The translations under genes and the position numbers were made by a program. A stretch of DNA of 10,784 nucleotides, taken from positions 1-10,784 of the forward strand of contig JBFLVQ010000306.1 of the NCBI GenBank assembly GCA_040758525.1, given 5' to 3'. Positions 8,301-10,784 of the stretch are shown here, one piece after another; positions within the stretch are counted from its first letter, which is position 1, and each line of letters starts with the position of its first letter. The stretch is from JBFLVQ01 sp040758525. Lineage in GTDB: Bacteria > Acidobacteriota > Blastocatellia > Chloracidobacteriales > JADJPF01. The notes beneath the pieces are model-generated. The model was not told where the DNA came from, did not search any database, and worked only from the letters and a program-made list of their open reading frames with translations.

Positions 8301-8806
8301 GCCACTCCTGGCACCAGTAATGCGAAGGTATCAAAGCTACGTATTCCTGCTAGTGGCAAGGCAGTAATAAACTCTGCGGTGGCATTGCCACGTAATGCGC
8401 CATCCGATACGTTAGCTTGTAATACCCCAACCGTAGTAGGATTGGCAGGGGCGGGCGTAGGCTGGTTAATTGGATATAACTGAATGGGCGGCGGTTTGAT
8501 GACTTTTTCACGATTTACTTCTGCGACAAATCTAGGAATTGAGGCAGATTTATAGCCATCCTTCTCCGCAGTTATACTGTACTCGCCAGCAGGGAGAAAA
8601 TCGACTCGGTAGTTGCCTTCCGTATCAGTACGTTTCGCATAAAGGAAGCCTGTATTGAGATGGGTTATACGAATCAATACACCTGGCAGCGGCGCATCCA
8701 TATGATCAATAACTCGACCAACAAGAATGCCAGTAATCGATTGAGCCGCGCGTACAGGCAAGAAAAGCAGACAGACAATTAGCGCTAATGCAAAAGACCT
8801 TAACAC
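5360..8806 (-). CDS. Oar-like TonB-dependent receptor family outer-membrane protein with N-terminal carboxypeptidase regulatory-like domain
   Basis: A 1148-aa outer-membrane beta-barrel protein. It starts with GTG 8806: TAA lies immediately upstream in frame, so no longer start exists, and a G-rich stretch five bases upstream may be its ribosome site. Residues 1-20 form a signal peptide (hydrophobic core ALALIVCLLFLP, likely cleavage after VRA). Residues about 24-110 are a carboxypeptidase-regulatory-like beta-sandwich (VGRVIDHMDAPLPGVLIRI, then DTEGNYRVDFLPAGEYSI). A Pro-rich linker leads to a plug at about 125-262, with FSVNGQRARANNFTIDG and ESITEFQI...AEAGRNTGGQINVVSRSGSN. The rest is barrel, ending in LAVRYSF, whose terminal Phe fits the BAM insertion signal. 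This architecture matches Oar-type receptors, which are numerous in Acidobacteria and thought to move or bind large ligands such as oligosaccharides or peptides. No TonB box is evident; the ligand is unknown. It is divergent from the BlaI gene and followed by the NHL gene. Confidence 0.92.
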   Translation of the reverse strand: MLRSFALALIVCLLFLPVRAAQSITGILVGRVIDHMDAPLPGVLIRITHLNTGFLYAKRTDTEGNYRVDFLPAGEYSITAEKDGYKSASIPRFVAEVNREKVIKPPPIQLYPINQPTPAPANPTTVGVLQANVSDGALRGNATAEFITALPLAGIRSFDTFALLVPGVAPPPATLGANGPGIGSGVGTAGQFSVNGQRARANNFTIDGSDNNDQDVGVRRQGFTPTIPQSVESITEFQITTLLSNAEAGRNTGGQINVVSRSGSNEVHGEFYNYFSDSALNARDFFDLGGVDNPSKNPFTRNQLGGTIAFPLIRNRLQVFGAYEQQAVNRVQESHFVVPTQEQRDRSLGVAQGFSALGSDILQSSFYPLPNNAGGPYADNTLTRILPATGQGTIFAIKTDYQFRFYGKTSTFTSRYNFTDDDTRIAAVDNAINASITALTRTENFALALSTELSTRLANQIRFSYGRTSLAFREVPGSPLIFQSQPRGTDINVDGIVDGRTGPIGRLLLAPFSPIGIDPSTFPQGRTNNTFQIADTFALTHGSHSLKLGVDIRRVQINSFLDRNYRAQISFTAGFLGDETSKLEIGNGVDFAALGVPSDIFQALALVPDSTLGLRFTELNLFAHEQYRIHPNVTLEFGLRYERNSVPKDASGRLERSITLSDSQLPPFNSDTPLSKRFFDALAAQRQFLAGRTKIYSGDNNNFAPRLGFAWDLSKTGRMALRGGYGLFYDPILGTIVSQSRNAFPNFIPINFSSGRLFDQVLAANPAFIRFGDDLSIPLIQPGTVNTIGLPANQFIPRIGQLLQLGELITGGGFGAGVTLPIQNLRTPYVQQYSLSLERVFLDRYTATLSYAGASGRKLIRVRTPNGGPFSTGAVRFVQDLDPIVLSLLKRPNSLLGAVTVFESSANSSYHALQASLVRRFTYGLALQVAYTYAHAIDEVSDVFDLAGSFALAQDELGRNEGLRAERGNASFDVRHRFTSAWQYELPFLRQHRWFGGFQLAGILTLQTGQPFTVNSSVDVNLDGNLSDRLDTVKGLIISDQGRTRIRLAPGTRPVDLIARADMDNPPNGQLGRNTFRAAGIAALDLALIKRFVLSERQAVALRMEVFNAFNRTHFGTPIRVLESPGFGSSVNTALPARTFQLAVRYSF

Positions 8807-8814
8807 TTAACCCC

Positions 8815-8860
8815 CACTAGTCGATTGGTATTGCCGACTTCTAATTTAGAAACGCGTAAT
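8815..8860 (-). promoter_or_regulatory. Receptor 5' leader with inverted repeat and half-site-like motif
   Basis: Just upstream of the receptor start, TTCTAA-T-TTAGAA (8839-8851) is a perfect 6-bp inverted repeat. TAGTCG (8818-8823) repeats the half-site found at 8964-8969 and in the promoter at 9005-9010. Either could be a protein-binding site or a leader structure. No convincing -35/-10 pair for the receptor was found; the best weak candidate on the minus strand is TTGCTA, 17 bp, TAGATA, in the area 8862-8890. Confidence 0.3.
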
Positions 8861-8989
8861 ATCTAGGAAAAACAAGTCATGATAGCAACTAACGCCTGCA
8901 TAGATAAATAGTTCCTTTTTATGGGTAGAGAATACCGACCAGTAATAGTGTCCATAAGGAAAATAGTCGCGATAATTATCCCCAAGCGC

Positions 8990-9019
8990 TTGACACCATT
9001 ACCGTAGTCGCCGTAGACT
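8990..9019 (+). promoter_or_regulatory. Sigma-70-type promoter of the BlaI-M56 operon
   Basis: A perfect -35 hexamer TTGACA (8990-8995) is followed after 18 bp by TAGACT (9014-9019), matching the -10 consensus at four of six bases. Transcription would begin near 9026, giving a leader of about 57 bases before ATG 9083. A second possible -10, TATTAT (9025-9030), has no matching -35. This is the only clear promoter seen in the divergent region. Confidence 0.6.
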
Positions 9020-9020
9020 A
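9005..9020 (+). promoter_or_regulatory. Candidate BlaI operator overlapping the promoter -10
   Basis: TAGTC (9005-9009), six bases, then GACTA (9016-9020) is a perfect inverted repeat that covers the -10 hexamer. A repressor bound here would block RNA polymerase. BlaI/MecI-family proteins bind short dyads in their own promoters, commonly containing ACTAC/GTAGT or TACA/TGTA halves. The match here is partial, so the position is stronger evidence than the exact bases. Confidence 0.5.
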
Positions 9021-9082
9021 AACGTATTATAAGTTGTATCAACGTTAAATCAGTTTACGCCTATTATTACAGGAAGAGGGTT

Positions 9083-9541
9083 ATGAAGCATAAGCGTGTA
9101 AAGCTGACCAAGCTTGAGTTTGAGGTAATGGAAGTACTATGGAAACTGGGCCGCGCGGCGATTAGAGAGATATTAGAAGAGTTGCCACCAAAGCGGCGTC
9201 CACCTTTTACCAGTCTACAGACAATTGTTAATAGGTTTGAAGAGAATGGGCTGGTAGAGCGAGTTAAGAAGATTGGTAATGCCTATATCTTTGCACCATT
9301 GGTTACCCGTGAGGAGGTTTATCACAGTTTAATCGATGAGCTGTTAGATATCATTGGCGGTTCTGCTGTTCCACTGATGTCACATCTAATTCAGACACGC
9401 AGAGTAACCTTAGATGAAATGCAGGCTTTGGAAAAGACTTTAGCTGATCTAGAGAATGAGGATAAGCAGACAAAAGAAGCAAATAAAGAGATAAAGGAGA
9501 GTGATAAACCGAGCGATAATGTGGAAAGGCGGAGAAAATAA
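9083..9541 (+). CDS. BlaI/MecI/CopY family transcriptional repressor
   Basis: This 152-aa winged-helix repressor is likely a dimer that binds dyads in promoters and is released when its partner M56 peptidase is activated. The N-terminal domain is typical: LTKLEFEVMEVLWKLG (residues 8-23), helix AAIREILEELP (25-35), recognition helix region FTSLQTIVNRFEENG (42-56), LVERVK then the wing GNAYIFAP (65-72). Residues about 74-122 form the dimerisation helices (REEVYHSLIDELLDIIGGS; VTLDEMQALEKTLADL). The last 30 residues (123-152) are a highly charged, Lys/Glu-rich tail that makes it longer than the usual 120-130 aa. A ribosome site, AGGAAGAGG (9071-9079), precedes ATG 9083. Its stop overlaps the start of the M56 gene by one base (TAATG), indicating translational coupling. 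It probably represses its own operon through the 9005-9020 dyad. Confidence 0.93.
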   Translation: MKHKRVKLTKLEFEVMEVLWKLGRAAIREILEELPPKRRPPFTSLQTIVNRFEENGLVERVKKIGNAYIFAPLVTREEVYHSLIDELLDIIGGSAVPLMSHLIQTRRVTLDEMQALEKTLADLENEDKQTKEANKEIKESDKPSDNVERRRK

Positions 9542-10784
9542 TGTATATTCATGATCAAATAGCTGCTTGGTCAAGTTGGGTCTGGCCTTTGATAGCAAAT
9601 CATCTATGGCAATCAGCGCTGTTTTTTATCCTAGCATTATTTATCACAACATTACTGAATGGTGCGCCGGCACGAGTGCGGTATCTGATCTGGTGTGTTA
9701 CTCTGATAAAATTTGCCATACCATCAGTACTGATCTCGCAATTGATGATGTATTGGCAAATTCCTCTGTCTACCAGCAGAAGTTTGTTGGTACAGTCATC
9801 AGAGAGTCTATCCTTTATATATCAAGTTACCAATGCTGCCAATAATATTAATGTTGAGAATACCCATAATGAGATTTACTGCTTTCTTTCTATAGTATGG
9901 TTGTTTGGTTTTCTACTCTTATCTGGAGTCTGGTTAAAGCAGCTAGGGAGATTTGTTGGGATTATTAAGAGAGAGAAGGTAGCAGAGGATGGAGAAGAGG
10001 TAGAAGTTTTTAACCAAGCAAGATCAATACTGTTATTGAATCGTAGTGTAGGACTGATAGTTTCTGACCAGGTAGTGGAGCCAGGGGTATGGGGTATATG
10101 GCAGTCATTAATAATGCTACCAAAGAGGGTTGTTGAGCATTTAAGTGCTGCTGAGCTTAAGGCGGTGATATTACATGAACTAATACACGTTAAGCGCTGG
10201 GATAATCTAGTAAACACTCTGCAAGTGATTTTCTGTTACATCTTCTGGTTTAATCCGCTGGTTTGGGTACTACATAAGAAGTTATTGATGGAACGTGAGC
10301 TATCTTGTGATGAAGAAGTACTCAGCCTTAATGGTGCAGCGAAAGTTTATGCCATCAGTATACTAAAAGTTTTTCGCTTATGCTTTCGCAAGCAGTTAGT
10401 GGGGCTCTCTTATATAACAGGGGCAAATTCAAATATACAGATGAGAGTTCAACAGATTGTAGCAAATAATGATATTAGAGTGACGTTATGGCATGGCGCA
10501 GTAGTCTCTGCAACGGTGTTAGCTTTAGTAATTTTCTTAGCCACAACCGCAGCCATGCTTGATATGCCAGTAAAGTTAGTGAGTGGTGATCAAGAAACAA
10601 CAAGCGCAAATAGAGCGACCAGTTTAACAGACTGGTTTGCTGATGGTGTAGGTAATCCCAAAAATTATCAAGTAGGAATAGATCGTAATGAGATATATAA
10701 CGGCAAACCTAGTGTTTATATTAGAACTGATGTTAGTAATTTAGGTATGACCAAAGGAGTTCCTAATCATGGTGTGTTAATGCG
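9541..10784 (+). CDS. BlaR1-like M56 family membrane metallopeptidase/sensor, 3' end outside the window
   Basis: The frame from ATG 9541 stays open to the window end (414 codons visible), so the gene is partial at its 3' end. It is an integral-membrane zinc peptidase expected to sense an extracytoplasmic signal and cause inactivation of the BlaI repressor. Visible: NHLWQS (residues 20-25, a family hallmark) in the first membrane segment (16-40); segments near 47-67 and 112-132; EPGVWGIWQSLIMLP (180-194); zinc motif HELIH (212-216); hydrophobic stretch 224-246; ERELSCDEE (251-259). E253 lies 41 residues after H212, the spacing I recall for the third zinc ligand of staphylococcal BlaR1. A last membrane segment covers about 316-340. 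The visible outside part (about 362-414, WFADGVGNPKNYQVGIDRNEIYNGKPSVYI) resembles a beta-sandwich, ligand-binding-like region and shows no penicillin-binding SxxK motif so far. Translationally coupled to the repressor. Confidence 0.92.
   Translation, partial: MYIHDQIAAWSSWVWPLIANHLWQSALFFILALFITTLLNGAPARVRYLIWCVTLIKFAIPSVLISQLMMYWQIPLSTSRSLLVQSSESLSFIYQVTNAANNINVENTHNEIYCFLSIVWLFGFLLLSGVWLKQLGRFVGIIKREKVAEDGEEVEVFNQARSILLLNRSVGLIVSDQVVEPGVWGIWQSLIMLPKRVVEHLSAAELKAVILHELIHVKRWDNLVNTLQVIFCYIFWFNPLVWVLHKKLLMERELSCDEEVLSLNGAAKVYAISILKVFRLCFRKQLVGLSYITGANSNIQMRVQQIVANNDIRVTLWHGAVVSATVLALVIFLATTAAMLDMPVKLVSGDQETTSANRATSLTDWFADGVGNPKNYQVGIDRNEIYNGKPSVYIRTDVSNLGMTKGVPNHGVLM

Noticed and set aside
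9567..10217. Frames at 9567-9845 (plus) and 9876-10217 (minus) at the right end
   Set aside because: They overlap the M56 peptidase frame, which carries all family motifs and stays open from 9541 to the window end.

Overview
The window looks like part of an Acidobacteriota chromosome (Blastocatellia-like, by inference). The main grounds are a very large Oar-type outer-membrane receptor with an N-terminal carboxypeptidase-regulatory-like domain and a C-terminal aromatic residue, a giant NHL-propeller/IPT protein, and a BlaI plus M56-peptidase pair. These families occur together in that phylum in many copies. Base composition is moderate (mid-40s % G+C by eye). No mobile element, tRNA, rRNA or CRISPR array was seen.

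Layout. (i) Bases 1-1110, plus strand: the last 17 codons of an unidentified gene, a dihydrofolate-reductase-family (RibD C-terminal fold) protein and a GNAT acetyltransferase. They are closely spaced and probably co-transcribed. A strong hairpin at 1163-1191 separates them from the convergent block. (ii) Bases 1222-8806, minus strand: a 1148-aa TonB-dependent-receptor-like outer-membrane protein is followed after 157 bp by a 1326-aa membrane-anchored, multi-propeller NHL protein. They may form a two-gene cell-envelope unit; the gap holds a palindrome and a T-rich stretch that could modulate read-through. (iii) Bases 8807-9082: a divergent regulatory region with a good sigma-70-like promoter for the right-hand genes, whose -10 lies inside an inverted repeat. 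(iv) Bases 9083-10784, plus strand: a BlaI/MecI/CopY-type repressor overlaps by one base an M56 (BlaR1-like) membrane metallopeptidase that runs off the window.

How it may work (inference). The M56 protein would sense something outside the membrane and trigger inactivation of the BlaI repressor, which probably binds the inverted repeat over its own promoter. The visible part of the sensor region is not a penicillin-binding domain, so the signal is probably not a beta-lactam by the BlaR1 mechanism. The receptor/NHL pair is transcribed away from the same control region, and copies of one operator half-site lie across it, so the pair could be a target of this switch. That coupling is the most interesting hypothesis here, but it rests on short motifs only.
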